The notes under the pieces: generated by a model | The model's database searches: none | What the model saw: only the letters and a program-made list of their open reading frames with translations | Told to the model about the DNA's origin: nothing | Part shown: in pieces, positions 43,599 through 53,042 of the stretch | Layout: every line of letters starts with the position of its first letter | How positions within the stretch are numbered: the first letter of the stretch is position 1 | Made by a program: the position numbers and the translations under genes | DNA from: Nonomuraea turcica | GTDB taxonomy: Bacteria > Actinomycetota > Actinomycetes > Streptosporangiales > Streptosporangiaceae | Assembly: GCF_030718205.1 (NCBI RefSeq) | Contig: NZ_JAUZQF010000007.1 | Location: 1 to 64,000, forward strand | Direction: 5' to 3' | DNA length: 64,000 nucleotides

Positions 43599-44443
43599 GA
43601 AAGGGGGAAGGGATCGTGCGCGCAACCGCATTGCTCCGTGCCTGGGCCGAGGACCTGGCGGCATGGCGCATTCCCGAGTCGATCCTGTCCGGCGTCACCG
43701 AGTCGCCCTGGGTCCTGCCGGACGAGGTCTTCGCCCGCCGCGCCGACCACTATCTGGCCGCGCCCTGCGGACCGTCGTACGAGCGGGCGATGGAGGCCCT
43801 CGGGCCCAGCGGCTCGGTGCTCGACGTCGGCGCCGGGGCCGGCGCGGCCAGTCTGCCCCTGGCCTCCCGTACCACCGCTCTCACCGCGGTGGACTCGCAC
43901 CAGCCGCTCCTCGACGACCTGGTGCGCCGCGCCGCGCCGCTGGGCCTGACCCCCGTGGTCGTCTGCGGCACCTGGCCCGAGGCCACCGCCACAGTGCCGG
44001 AGGCCGACGTGGTGCTCTGCCACCATGTGATCTACAACGTGGCGGATCTGGCGCCGTTCATCGCGGCGCTGACCGGGCACGCTCGCCGCCGGGTGGTCGC
44101 GGAGATCACCGTACGGCACCCGCTGGCCGATCTGAACCCGTACTGGAAGCAGTTCCACGGCCTGGACCGGCCCGAAGGCCCGACGGCCGAGCAGGTGATC
44201 GAGATCCTCCAAGCGCTCGGCCTGCAGGTGAAGGCCGAGCACTGGACCCGCCCGGCGATGGCCGAATACGGCAGCTTCGCGACCCTCGTGGACGTCACCC
44301 GCCGCCGCCTCTGCCTGCCACCGGAGCGCCGCGACGACGTCGCCGCAGCGCTGACGAACGCCGGTCTCACCGAGGAATGCCTGTCCGACCTCGGCTCATC
44401 CGGCCGCGAACTGGTCACCCTCTGGTGGCCGGGTGAGGCATAG
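43595..44443 (+). CDS. Class I SAM-dependent methyltransferase
   Basis: 282-residue methyltransferase. SAM-binding motif I is VLDVGAGAGAASLPLA, with an acidic end of strand 2 (ALTAVDSH) and motif IV VVLCHHVIYNV. No close substrate class is recognisable. The ATG at 43595 overlaps the permease stop; a GTG at 43616 with a GGGGGAAGGG site in front is an alternative start that removes seven residues. It is the last gene of the import operon, so it probably methylates the imported compound or a product of the radical SAM enzyme; inference. Confidence 0.82.
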   Translation: MRKGEGIVRATALLRAWAEDLAAWRIPESILSGVTESPWVLPDEVFARRADHYLAAPCGPSYERAMEALGPSGSVLDVGAGAGAASLPLASRTTALTAVDSHQPLLDDLVRRAAPLGLTPVVVCGTWPEATATVPEADVVLCHHVIYNVADLAPFIAALTGHARRRVVAEITVRHPLADLNPYWKQFHGLDRPEGPTAEQVIEILQALGLQVKAEHWTRPAMAEYGSFATLVDVTRRRLCLPPERRDDVAAALTNAGLTEECLSDLGSSGRELVTLWWPGEA

Positions 44444-44935
44444 GTCGCCGGCCAGGGAGAATCCCACCCCGCGCATCGATTCGACGACGACGGTCACGCC
44501 GGCGTCGCGGAGTTTGGCGCGCAGCCGCTTGACCGCCGAGCGGACCGCGGACGCGTCATCCAGATAGTCGGCGCCCCACACGCTTTCGTACAACTGCTGG
44601 TACGTCCACACGCGCAGGGGCGGGGCGGCCAGGACCGCGAGCATGTCACGTTCGATGCGGGTCAGGGGAAGGGCGGTGCCGGCCCAGCTCACCTGCTGCC
44701 GGTCGGGATCGATGACCAGGCTGCCCAGCACCACCGCCTCCGTCCCGGTCACCGGGGCGGAGGTGACGTCCTGCGCACTGAACAGCACGCTACGGATCGA
44801 CTCCAGGTCGGGAAACATCAGCACGGTGCCGGAGCCGCTCATCAATCGAGCCACTCGTGCTCGCTTGGCGCGACTGGCGGTCACGCACAAGATGACCGGC
44901 TGTTCGCCGAAGTCATCCGCCGGGTTAACGCTCAT
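44396..44935 (-). CDS. OmpR-type winged-helix DNA-binding protein
   Basis: 179-residue regulator. The C-terminal 90 residues are an OmpR/PhoB-like winged helix (LGSLVIDPDRQQVSWAGTALPLTRIERDML, then RTxxQLYESVWG-type YQQLYESVWGADY and VRSAVKRLRAKL). The N-terminal 75 residues are receiver-like in size but lack the phospho-acceptor Asp pattern, so it is an orphan or ligand-responsive form. Its last 48 bases overlap the end of the methyltransferase gene on the other strand, suggesting a close tie to that locus. An upstream ATG at 44992 would add 19 residues. Confidence 0.8.
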   Translation of the reverse strand: MSVNPADDFGEQPVILCVTASRAKRARVARLMSGSGTVLMFPDLESIRSVLFSAQDVTSAPVTGTEAVVLGSLVIDPDRQQVSWAGTALPLTRIERDMLAVLAAPPLRVWTYQQLYESVWGADYLDDASAVRSAVKRLRAKLRDAGVTVVVESMRGVGFSLAGDLCLTRPPEGDQFAAG

Positions 44936-45064
44936 GCGCCAAGGAAAGCAATCGCGGCCGGGGAGAGTCAATAAGAAACTTTCCTTCTTCATCTTTTGTA
45001 GTCAAGACGAAACCTGAGCCCTTCCGGGCCGATTCTGCCCCACTATTACACCTATTCTGATCTT

Positions 45065-45214
45065 GAGGAAAGAACCTCTGCAGTTGACGATGAGCGCGGA
45101 CTGCGACAACCACGCAGCCCCATCGCCCCGGACTTTGCGGCGGGCTGTAACCCCACCGCAAAGAAAGGTGTCCCGTTCCGTATCTTTCGGCGGCCGACAC
45201 CCTTATAGGCCGCC
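45065..45214 (+). ncRNA. Structured 5' leader of the large secreted protein gene
   Basis: The 296-base space before 45232 contains four successive hairpins: GAGG/CCTC (45065-45078), CTGCG/CGCAG (45101-45117), CTTTGCGG/CCGCAAAG (45133-45163, with an inner GGG/CCC pair) and GGCGGCC/GGCCGCC (45189-45214), the last ending three bases before the GAGGAGG ribosome-binding site. This density suggests a cis-regulatory RNA. It does not match the c-di-AMP (ydaO), c-di-GMP or cobalamin consensus that I know. Confidence 0.4.
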
Positions 45215-45231
45215 AGAGGAGGTTTTCCCTC

Positions 45232-48200
45232 TTGAGCAAGAAGCGCCCTGGATTATTACGAGCGGGATCGTGGGTGGCCGCTGCCGCCACCCTGCTCACG
45301 CTCCTGAGCGGCCTGCCGGCCGCCGCACAACCTGCTGGTCAGACGGCCACGACAGCGGCCGCTCCCAAGCCCGAAGTACGTGAAGCCATCAAACACGATA
45401 TTTCTGGGAAATTACGGGATCTTCCCCCGAGCCGCAATCGTGCCGTGAACGCCGGTATCGCGGAGCAGTCGAGCCGGCCGCTGCCGCGCGAAGTGGAGAA
45501 GGCGCCGGCCAAAGCGGGCAGTAACGTGGTGCAACAGGAACTGACCGCTACCCAGATCCCAGAGTTCACCGTCGACTTCGAAGGTGTCGGCAACGTCAAC
45601 GGCGTATTACCCCCGGACACCAACGGTGACGTGGGTCCCGGCCACTACGTGCAGATGGTTAATCTCTCGTACGCGGTCTACAACAAGAGCGGCGGACTCC
45701 TGCTCGGCCCCCTGCCCGCCAACGCACTGTTCAGCGGATTCGGCGGGCCGTGCGAAACCACCAACGACGGTGACCCGGTGGTGCTGTACGACGAGGCCGC
45801 CGACAGGTGGATGGTCACCCAGTTCGCGCTGCCCGGCGGGTCCGCCGGCTACCACCAGTGCATGGCGATCTCGCAGACCCCCGATCCGACCGGGGCCTAC
45901 TACCGCTACGACTTCTTCTACCACCAGAGCCGGATGAACGATTACCCGAAGTACGGGATCTGGCCGGACGCGTACTACATGACCACCAACGAGTTCTCGC
46001 CGTCGTTCGCCGGCGCCGGAGCGGTGGCGTTCGAGCGGGAGAAGATGCTCACCGGGCAACCGGCCCGTATGGTGTATTTCCACCTCGGCCCGGACTTCGG
46101 CGGCCTGCTGCCCTCCGACGTGGAGGGCCAGGCCCCGCCGGCCGGCGCGCCGAACCCGTTCGTGATGTTCGACGACGACGCCTGGGGCATCTCTCCCACC
46201 GACCGGCTGCTGATGTGGGACTTCAAGGTGGACTGGGGAAACCCGGCGAACTCCACGTTCGGCAACAACCTGGCGCCCAGCCGGTTCCTGGAGACCGAGC
46301 CGTTCGACTCCAACATGTGCGACTACGCCCGCTCCTGCATACCCCAGCAGGGCACCACAGCCAGGCTGGACTCGATCCCCGATCGGCTGATGTACCGGGC
46401 CGCGTACCGCAACTTCGGCGACCACGCCTCGATCGCGCTCAACCACACTGTGGACGCCGACGGCACCGACCACGCCGGTGTGCGCTGGTATGAGCTGCGA
46501 AGCACCGGCCCCGCGGACTGGACCATCCACCAGCAGGGCACCTACGCCCCCGACGCCGAGCATCGCTGGATGGCCAGCGGCGCGATCGACGTCGCCGGCA
46601 ACATCGCGTTCGGATACTCCGCCTCGGGAAGCACGTCATTCCCCTCGATCCGGGTGGCCGGCCGGCTCTCCGGCGACCCGCTCGGCATGCTCGGGCAGAG
46701 CGAGCGGACCCTGATCGCCGGCACGGGGGCGCAGACCCACTCGGCGGCCCGCTGGGGCGACTACAGCTCCATGTCCGTGGACCCGACCGATGGTTGCACG
46801 TTCTGGTTCACCTCCGAATACCTGGCGGCGACCAGTTCCGCCGACTGGCACACCCGGGTCGGGGCGATGAAGTTCCCGAACTGCGTGGCCGGCCCGAGTG
46901 GCCAGGTGTTCGGCAAGGTCACCACGGAGGCGGGCGAGCCGATCGCCGGCGCATCCGTACGGGTGGGCGGCAGCGGCACCGTCACCGGCGAGGACGGCGC
47001 CTACCGGCTGAGCCTGCCCGTCGGCGAGCACGACGTGGCCGTCTCCGCCTTCGGGTACGCGACGGAGACCAAGACGGTGACGGTGACCGACGGCGGCACG
47101 GTGACCGCCGACTTCACGCTCGCCGCCGTGCCCAAGCGCCGGGTCTCCGGCGTGGTGAAGGACGGCTCGGGACATGGCTGGCCTCTCTACGCGCGGATCG
47201 ACGTGGCGGGCAAGCCCGGTGCGCCGGTGTTCACCGACCCCGCCACCGGGGCGTACAGCGTGGAGCTGCCGAGCGGCACGTACGGCCTGACGGTCAAGGC
47301 GATGTACCCGTCGTACCAGGAGGTCACCGAGCCGTTGGTGGTCGGTGACGGCGACCAGGCCAAGGACGTCGCCGTGCCCGTGGAGAACACCTGCTCCGCG
47401 GCCGGATACCGGTTCACGTACGGCACTCCGGTGATCACGGAGGCGTTCGAGGCCGAGTCGGCACCGGACGGCTGGAGCGTGGTGAACCGCACGGAAAGCG
47501 GCGGCTGGGCGTTCACCGACCCGAAGAACCGGGGCAACCTCACGGGCGGCACCGGCAAGTACGCCATCGCCGACAGTGACGCGGCCGGATCGGGCACGAC
47601 CATCGACACCGATCTGATGACGCCGTCCCTGGACCTGACCGGCGTACCGGCGCCCGTGCTGCGGTTCAACAGCGACTACCGGGCACTCAACGGGTTCGCC
47701 AACGTCGAGGTGAGCGTCGACGGCGGCACGACCTGGAGCACGGCGTCGACCTGGACCACCGCGAGCCGGCGCGGCCCGGTCGTGGAGGAAGTGCCGATCC
47801 CGAACGCCGGCGGGAAGCCCGACGTCCGGATCCGGTTCCACTACCGGGGCTCGTACGCGTGGTGGTGGGAGCTGGACAACGTCTCGCTGCTCAACCGGAC
47901 CTGCGATCCGATCCCCGGAGGACTCGTGGTCGGCCGGGTGCTCGACGGCAACACCGGCGACGGCCTCAACGCCGCGACCGTGACCAGTGACGGCAAACCG
48001 GCCGAGAAGGCCACCACGGCGCCGACGCCCGACGACGACAACCTGGGCGACGGCTTCTACTGGCTGTACTCCTCGGTGACCGGGAGCCACCAGTTCACCG
48101 GATCGCGGGGGAACTACACACCCGTCTCCTCCTCGGTGGACGTGGCGGCCGACCAGGCGACCCGAGCGGAATTCACCCTCAAGGCGGGCCGGCTGACCGT

Positions 48201-49809
48201 CACCGAGCCATCGGTGAACGGCACCCAGACCATGGGCCAGGTCAAGACGGTCAAGACGACGATACGCAACACCGGCAACGCACCGGCGACGGTGGAGCTC
48301 ACCGAGCGGCAGGGCGCGTTCGAGATGCTCGGCCCGCGCGGGGCGCCGTTGCAGCTCAACATGGTCAAGGGCGGCGGGGTCTCGGCCGGCTGGCGAGGAG
48401 ACAGCAAGCCCGGCGTCCCGTTCGAGCCGTCACCGTACGCACCCCCGTGGATCGACACCCCTAACTATCCGGTGGCGGTGATGGACAACGCGGCGGCGGC
48501 GTACGACGGCAAGGTTTATTCGGTCGGCGGCGTCTCCGGCGGCGCCAACCTCGCCAACGGCTACGCGTACGACCCGGCGACGGCCACCTGGACCAGGATC
48601 GCCGACCTGCCTGTTGCCCTGGAGAAACCGGCCGCGGCCTTCGTCGACGGGAAGATGTACGTCTTCGGCGGCTGGGATCCGGCCGGCGCCACCTCGGCCA
48701 AGGTCTACGTCTACGACCCGGCCACCAACGCCTGGGCGGCCAAGGCGGCCGTCAACCCCGCGCCGCGTGCCGCACCCGGCCTGGCCGTGGTCGACGGGGA
48801 GATCTACCTGATCGGCGGCTGCACGAACGGCGCCTGCGCACGATCCGACATGGTGGTCAGGTACGACCCGGCCGCCGACACGTTCACCACCGTCGCGCCG
48901 TACCCGGTCCCGGTGGCCTGGCAGGGCTGCGGCGGGATCAACGGCACGGTGTACTGCGCCGGCGGCAGCGGGACGACGACGCTGAAGAGCACCTACGCCT
49001 ACGACCCCGGCAGCAACGCGTGGACCCCGATGGCCGATCTCCCCGTCGACCTCTGGGCCGCGGGAGCGGACACCGCGAACGGGCTGCTGCTGCTGTCCAC
49101 CGGCGTCATCAACAACAACACGACGGTGACCAACCAGGGCTGGGCGTACGACCCGGCGGCCAACTCCTGGACGGCACTGCCCAACGCCAACCACGCCCGA
49201 TACCGGTCCGGGGCGGCCTGTGGATTCGTGAAGATCGGCGGGTCCACCGGCGGGTTCACTCCCACGCCGCAGGGAGAGATGTTGCCCGGCTTCGACCAGT
49301 GCGCCACGGTCACCGACGTGCCCTGGCTGTCCATGACACCGGCCACCGCGACGCTGAGCCCCGGGCAGAGCGTCACCGTGACGGTCACCCTGGACGCGAC
49401 CACGGCCGCGGAAGTGGAGCAGCCCGGCACCTACACCGCCCAGTTGGGTGTCAGGTCCGACACGCCGTACCCGGTTGCGCCGATCGGCGCGACGATGACC
49501 GTGAAGCCGCCCTCTACCTGGGGCAAGCTGGCCGGGAGCGTCACCGGGGTCGACTGCCAGGGCACCGGCGCCACCGCCCTGCGGGGCGCGACCGTCCAGG
49601 TCAACGGCAAGCACGGCTGGACGTACACCCTGAAGGCCGGCACCGACGGCACGTACGCGATCTGGGGTCCGTTCAGCGCCAACCCGGTCGAGGTGATCGT
49701 GGCCAGGGATGGCTGGATACCCCAGACCAAGGAGGTCAGGATCAAGATGGGAAAGACGGTGACCACCGACTTCGCCCTCCGCCCCGATGCCTGTCTGACC
49801 GGGGCCTGA
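45232..49809 (+). CDS. Large secreted multidomain protein (carboxypeptidase-regulatory-like and Kelch repeats)
   Basis: 1525-residue exported protein. Signal peptide about residues 1-34 (AAAQP end); residues 100-550 form an unassigned region with DTNGDVGPGHYVQMVN, seen in actinobacterial secreted proteins; two carboxypeptidase-regulatory/CnaB-like domains follow (about 555-700), a MAM-like beta-sandwich (720-885), another regulatory-like domain (890-985), Kelch beta-propeller repeats (about 1083-1360, VYSVGGVSGG, MYVFGGWDPAG), a BACON-like Ig domain (WLSMTPATATLSPGQS) and a last regulatory-like domain. TTG start with GAGGAGG nine bases before. Likely cell-surface or matrix binding; no catalytic motif seen. 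Confidence 0.8.
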   Translation: MSKKRPGLLRAGSWVAAAATLLTLLSGLPAAAQPAGQTATTAAAPKPEVREAIKHDISGKLRDLPPSRNRAVNAGIAEQSSRPLPREVEKAPAKAGSNVVQQELTATQIPEFTVDFEGVGNVNGVLPPDTNGDVGPGHYVQMVNLSYAVYNKSGGLLLGPLPANALFSGFGGPCETTNDGDPVVLYDEAADRWMVTQFALPGGSAGYHQCMAISQTPDPTGAYYRYDFFYHQSRMNDYPKYGIWPDAYYMTTNEFSPSFAGAGAVAFEREKMLTGQPARMVYFHLGPDFGGLLPSDVEGQAPPAGAPNPFVMFDDDAWGISPTDRLLMWDFKVDWGNPANSTFGNNLAPSRFLETEPFDSNMCDYARSCIPQQGTTARLDSIPDRLMYRAAYRNFGDHASIALNHTVDADGTDHAGVRWYELRSTGPADWTIHQQGTYAPDAEHRWMASGAIDVAGNIAFGYSASGSTSFPSIRVAGRLSGDPLGMLGQSERTLIAGTGAQTHSAARWGDYSSMSVDPTDGCTFWFTSEYLAATSSADWHTRVGAMKFPNCVAGPSGQVFGKVTTEAGEPIAGASVRVGGSGTVTGEDGAYRLSLPVGEHDVAVSAFGYATETKTVTVTDGGTVTADFTLAAVPKRRVSGVVKDGSGHGWPLYARIDVAGKPGAPVFTDPATGAYSVELPSGTYGLTVKAMYPSYQEVTEPLVVGDGDQAKDVAVPVENTCSAAGYRFTYGTPVITEAFEAESAPDGWSVVNRTESGGWAFTDPKNRGNLTGGTGKYAIADSDAAGSGTTIDTDLMTPSLDLTGVPAPVLRFNSDYRALNGFANVEVSVDGGTTWSTASTWTTASRRGPVVEEVPIPNAGGKPDVRIRFHYRGSYAWWWELDNVSLLNRTCDPIPGGLVVGRVLDGNTGDGLNAATVTSDGKPAEKATTAPTPDDDNLGDGFYWLYSSVTGSHQFTGSRGNYTPVSSSVDVAADQATRAEFTLKAGRLTVTEPSVNGTQTMGQVKTVKTTIRNTGNAPATVELTERQGAFEMLGPRGAPLQLNMVKGGGVSAGWRGDSKPGVPFEPSPYAPPWIDTPNYPVAVMDNAAAAYDGKVYSVGGVSGGANLANGYAYDPATATWTRIADLPVALEKPAAAFVDGKMYVFGGWDPAGATSAKVYVYDPATNAWAAKAAVNPAPRAAPGLAVVDGEIYLIGGCTNGACARSDMVVRYDPAADTFTTVAPYPVPVAWQGCGGINGTVYCAGGSGTTTLKSTYAYDPGSNAWTPMADLPVDLWAAGADTANGLLLLSTGVINNNTTVTNQGWAYDPAANSWTALPNANHARYRSGAACGFVKIGGSTGGFTPTPQGEMLPGFDQCATVTDVPWLSMTPATATLSPGQSVTVTVTLDATTAAEVEQPGTYTAQLGVRSDTPYPVAPIGATMTVKPPSTWGKLAGSVTGVDCQGTGATALRGATVQVNGKHGWTYTLKAGTDGTYAIWGPFSANPVEVIVARDGWIPQTKEVRIKMGKTVTTDFALRPDACLTGA

Positions 49810-49832
49810 ACCATCAGCCCTTGATCACTTAA

Positions 49833-49864
49833 CGGGCCCGCGCCGCCTGGTCGGCGCGGGCCCG
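49833..49864 (+). terminator. Strong hairpin after the 1525-residue protein gene
   Basis: Perfect 13-bp stem (CGGGCCCGCGCCG with its complement) and a CCTGGT loop, 24 bases after the stop codon. Confidence 0.85.
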
Positions 49865-50029
49865 GATCTCGATCAGCTGAGTGGTTCCCGTGGTGTTCTT
49901 GGACAAGACCTTCGAAGTGAGGGTAGTGACCGGTGTCAGCCCATAACGCGGCGGAGGCCGAGCCGGAGTCTGCGCCATCGAGGTGAGTGATCATCTGCCG
50001 CGAAGTGGCCGGTACGTCGGGAGGCTGCG

Positions 50030-51139
50030 ATGAGAGCGGGCGGCACGTCCACCACTGCGGAGCGTTCCGGAAGACCAACGCTGACGTTGGGCGTCGAGGA
50101 GGAGTTCCTCCTGCTGGACCGCTCCGACGGGTGCCCGGTCGACCGGGCGCCCGGGATCCTGTCATTGCTCGGTGGCGAGCCGCGGGTCAAGTACGAGTTC
50201 CTGCGCTACCAGCTGGAGACCGTCACCGGTGTGTGCACGGATCTGGGGCAGGTGGCGGAGGAGCTCGCGTGGTCGCGACGGCTTGCCGCCGGCGCGGCGA
50301 CGGCGCTGGACTGCCATCTCGTCGCCACCGGTATGGCACCGCAGCGCGGCTCCGCCCTGTGCCCGGTCACGGCCGACCCCCGTTATCTGCGCTTGGTCGC
50401 CCGCTATGGCGCCCTGGCCGCGGGCCCCGGCACCTGTGGCTGCCATGTGCACGTCGGCATCCCGTCACGGGACCTGGGCGTGCGGGTCCTGTCGAGGCTC
50501 CGGCCGTACCTGGCCACGCTGCTGGCCCTCAGCGCGAACTCGCCCGTCGCCGACGGTCGCGACACCGGCTGGGCCAGCAGCCGTTACCTGCGGTGGACCC
50601 GATGGCCGTCGGCGGTGCCTCCCCGTGTCTGGCGATCCGCAGCAGACTACGACGCCGCCGTACGCCGGCTGATCCTCCGGGGGGATGCGCTGGACGAGCG
50701 AGGCGTCTACTTCCACGCCCGCCTGTCACCGCGCTACCCGACCGTGGAGTTGCGCATCATGGACGCCTGCCTCACGGTCGAGGACACCATCCTGGTGGCC
50801 GGACTGGCACAGGCGTTGGTCGCGCTGGCGATCAGCGACGAGAGACGCCAGGTACCGATCAAGGCCATCAGCAACCGGCGGATCGCCGACGAACTGCGCG
50901 CCGCCGCCCGGCACGGCCTGCTCGCGCATACCGTGGATCCGTACACCGGATCCATGGTGCCGCACCGCCTCCTGCTGGATGGCGTACTCAACCGCCTGCC
51001 TGATCCCCATGCGATCGCCCGGCTGCTCCACCGGCTCGCCCTGCGCGGTACGGGTGCCGACAGGCAGCGCGCGATGTGGGCCAGTGCCGACACGCCGCAA
51101 CGCTTCGCCCAGTTCCTCGCCGACGCGACCCTGCGCTGA
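50030..51139 (+). CDS. YbdK-like carboxylate-amine ligase (glutamate-cysteine ligase family 2)
   Basis: 369-residue GCS2-family ligase. The N-terminal GVEEEFLLLD and the metal/ATP-site CGCHVHVGIPSRD motif are diagnostic; NSPVADGRDTGWASSRY and VELRIMDACLTVEDT complete the core. Tested relatives have weak glutamate-cysteine ligase activity; true substrates are mostly unknown. Actinobacteria use mycothiol and usually carry several such genes. The product might act on a small peptide bond between a carboxylate and amine. No partner genes are adjacent. Confidence 0.87.
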   Translation: MRAGGTSTTAERSGRPTLTLGVEEEFLLLDRSDGCPVDRAPGILSLLGGEPRVKYEFLRYQLETVTGVCTDLGQVAEELAWSRRLAAGAATALDCHLVATGMAPQRGSALCPVTADPRYLRLVARYGALAAGPGTCGCHVHVGIPSRDLGVRVLSRLRPYLATLLALSANSPVADGRDTGWASSRYLRWTRWPSAVPPRVWRSAADYDAAVRRLILRGDALDERGVYFHARLSPRYPTVELRIMDACLTVEDTILVAGLAQALVALAISDERRQVPIKAISNRRIADELRAAARHGLLAHTVDPYTGSMVPHRLLLDGVLNRLPDPHAIARLLHRLALRGTGADRQRAMWASADTPQRFAQFLADATLR

Positions 51140-51164
51140 ATCCGGATCTGTGAAGACGTGCTGG

Positions 51165-53033
51165 CTACCGCCAGCCGTACGGGTGAGGAGAGGTGACGGG
51201 ACCGGCTCCGTACATCTCCTGGCTCGGCTGCGCGCCATAGACGCCAGCCATGGGCTGATACGCCGTAAGCCCGGTCGTCTGCTGCGGCAGGAGCCCAGCC
51301 AAGATCATCTCGCTGGTGAGCTGGTCCATCATCGCCTGGATCTCGGACGGTTGCGGAATGACGCCGGGCAGCGACGGCGCCAGGGCGCGGACGGCGTCGG
51401 GCAGCCCCATGCCCGTGCGGAGCGGATCACCGAAGTTCAGTGGCGTGCAACTGGACTTGATGATCTGGAAGAGGCGGTCCACGCGTCTGGCGTCGCGGTG
51501 CCTGAACCCGTTGGTGAAGTCGACGTGGTGGGCCAGAACGAGCGCGGCCAGGCCGGTGACATGGGGGGCGGCCATGGAGGTGCCGTCCCACGCCGCATAA
51601 CCGTCCGGCGGTATCGCCGACACGACCGCCACACCGGGAGCGCAGACGTCGATCTCCGGACCGAAGCAGGTGAACTCGGCCGAGAAATAGCCCTCGCCGG
51701 TGGGCGGCTGGCGCATCTGGTCGGCGTGGGTGCTGTCGCCCGGGAACGTGTCGGCCTTGCCGATGGCCGCGACGGTGAGCACGATCGGCAGGTTGCCGGG
51801 GAAGCTGACCGGCCCGCCGTCGTTGCCGGCCGCGGCCACACAGGCGACACCCGCGCTCCGCAGCTCTTCGATCTTGGCCGCCACCAGCGGGGAGGACTCC
51901 TTGGTGCCGAGGCTGAGGTTGACGACGTCGATCTCCTGGGCGAGGCAATAGTCGAGCGCCTCGATGAGGTCGCTCAGCCGCCCGCCCGGGAAGATCTTGC
52001 AGGCGTGGACCTCCGCCTCCACAGCGAACCCCACGATGCCCTGGCCATTGTCGGCGCCGGTGATGACTCCGGCGCAATGCGAGCCATGGTGCACCTTGTC
52101 GGTCTTCCAGCCGCCTGCCTTGCGAGCGGACAGGTCACATCCCTCGACGACCTCGCCGGCCAGGTCCGGGTGCGCCACGGCGGCGCCCGAGTCGACCACT
52201 GCGATCTTGACACCCGCCCCCCGGAAGGTGGGAGGCAGCCGGTGCAGCTGCATGGCCTGCTGCCCCCAGCCGAACAGCTGCCGGTCAGGGAAGCCGGGCA
52301 AGGTGTCGGAAAGCCTCTTGAGCACGATCAGGTTGTCGCGGTCCGGCCTGAGGTCCGGCCGGTCGACGATACGGCTCCAATACCCGCTGCGGGGTTTGAC
52401 CAGCACACTGGCGATCGACTCCGGCGTCTCGCCGGTCATCGTGACCGTGCCTCGCCCGTCGGCCCCCGTCACGGTCTGCGCGGGCCAGAGATAGCCGTTG
52501 ACCATGATGGTGACGTCGGGCACCGGCTTGCCGCCGGGATCGGTGACCAAGAAGGTGAAGGTGGATTCGATACCCAAGGGCTCGACGACCTGGTGACGTG
52601 TCTCCCTGCGCGGCATGGCCGACACCTGCGTGTAGGTGAGCAACCGGTCACGCTCGACATGCACCTGGGGCAACTGCCTGCTCAGCGACTCGGCTTTCTC
52701 GCGGCTCATCCGCACCACCGTCACGCTGGGGAAGGAGACGCCCGGCACGCCCATCAGCCCGACCCCGGCCCTCTGGCGCATCTCCAGATGCCGCAGCACC
52801 TCGACCTGCGTGTCGCGCTCCAGCATGTCACGCAGGTCGGCGGCATCCAGCGGGTGCGCGTTCACCCCCATCGTCTCCAAGTACGGCCGCGGCAGGACCG
52901 CCGCCATGTACTGCCGCGTGCGTGACTGCACTTCCTGCTGCTGCGCCGGCTTGCCCCGCCCCGACGACCGCGGCCGCGACTCGTTGTTGTTGTTATGGGA
53001 ACCAGTGCTGTTGGTCATGACGTCTGTCGCCAC
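51165..53033 (-). CDS. Subtilase (S8) without signal peptide, last gene of Gln-rich operon
   Basis: 622-residue subtilisin-like serine protease. The catalytic set is complete: D281 (AVVDSG), H316 (HGSHCAG), N404 (AAGNDGG) and S486 (DGTSMAAPH). Residues 100-137 resemble an I9-type prodomain, 155-235 an Ig-like insert, and the tail is rich in Tyr, Gly and Gln (YQPMAGVYGAQPSQEMYG), echoing the Gln-rich protein upstream. There is no signal peptide or transmembrane helix; the N-terminus is polar and Asn-rich, so it would stay in the cytoplasm unless exported unconventionally. Start at GTG 53033; ATG at 53018 is possible. Confidence 0.9.
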   Translation of the reverse strand: MATDVMTNSTGSHNNNNESRPRSSGRGKPAQQQEVQSRTRQYMAAVLPRPYLETMGVNAHPLDAADLRDMLERDTQVEVLRHLEMRQRAGVGLMGVPGVSFPSVTVVRMSREKAESLSRQLPQVHVERDRLLTYTQVSAMPRRETRHQVVEPLGIESTFTFLVTDPGGKPVPDVTIMVNGYLWPAQTVTGADGRGTVTMTGETPESIASVLVKPRSGYWSRIVDRPDLRPDRDNLIVLKRLSDTLPGFPDRQLFGWGQQAMQLHRLPPTFRGAGVKIAVVDSGAAVAHPDLAGEVVEGCDLSARKAGGWKTDKVHHGSHCAGVITGADNGQGIVGFAVEAEVHACKIFPGGRLSDLIEALDYCLAQEIDVVNLSLGTKESSPLVAAKIEELRSAGVACVAAAGNDGGPVSFPGNLPIVLTVAAIGKADTFPGDSTHADQMRQPPTGEGYFSAEFTCFGPEIDVCAPGVAVVSAIPPDGYAAWDGTSMAAPHVTGLAALVLAHHVDFTNGFRHRDARRVDRLFQIIKSSCTPLNFGDPLRTGMGLPDAVRALAPSLPGVIPQPSEIQAMMDQLTSEMILAGLLPQQTTGLTAYQPMAGVYGAQPSQEMYGAGPVTSPHPYGWR

Positions 53034-53042
53034 TTTCTGTGC

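Noticed and set aside
45008..45231. c-di-AMP (ydaO) or other known riboswitch before the large secreted protein
   Set aside because: The conserved GGGGTGAAT-type and GAGCCGAA-type boxes are not present; only unassigned hairpins are seen.
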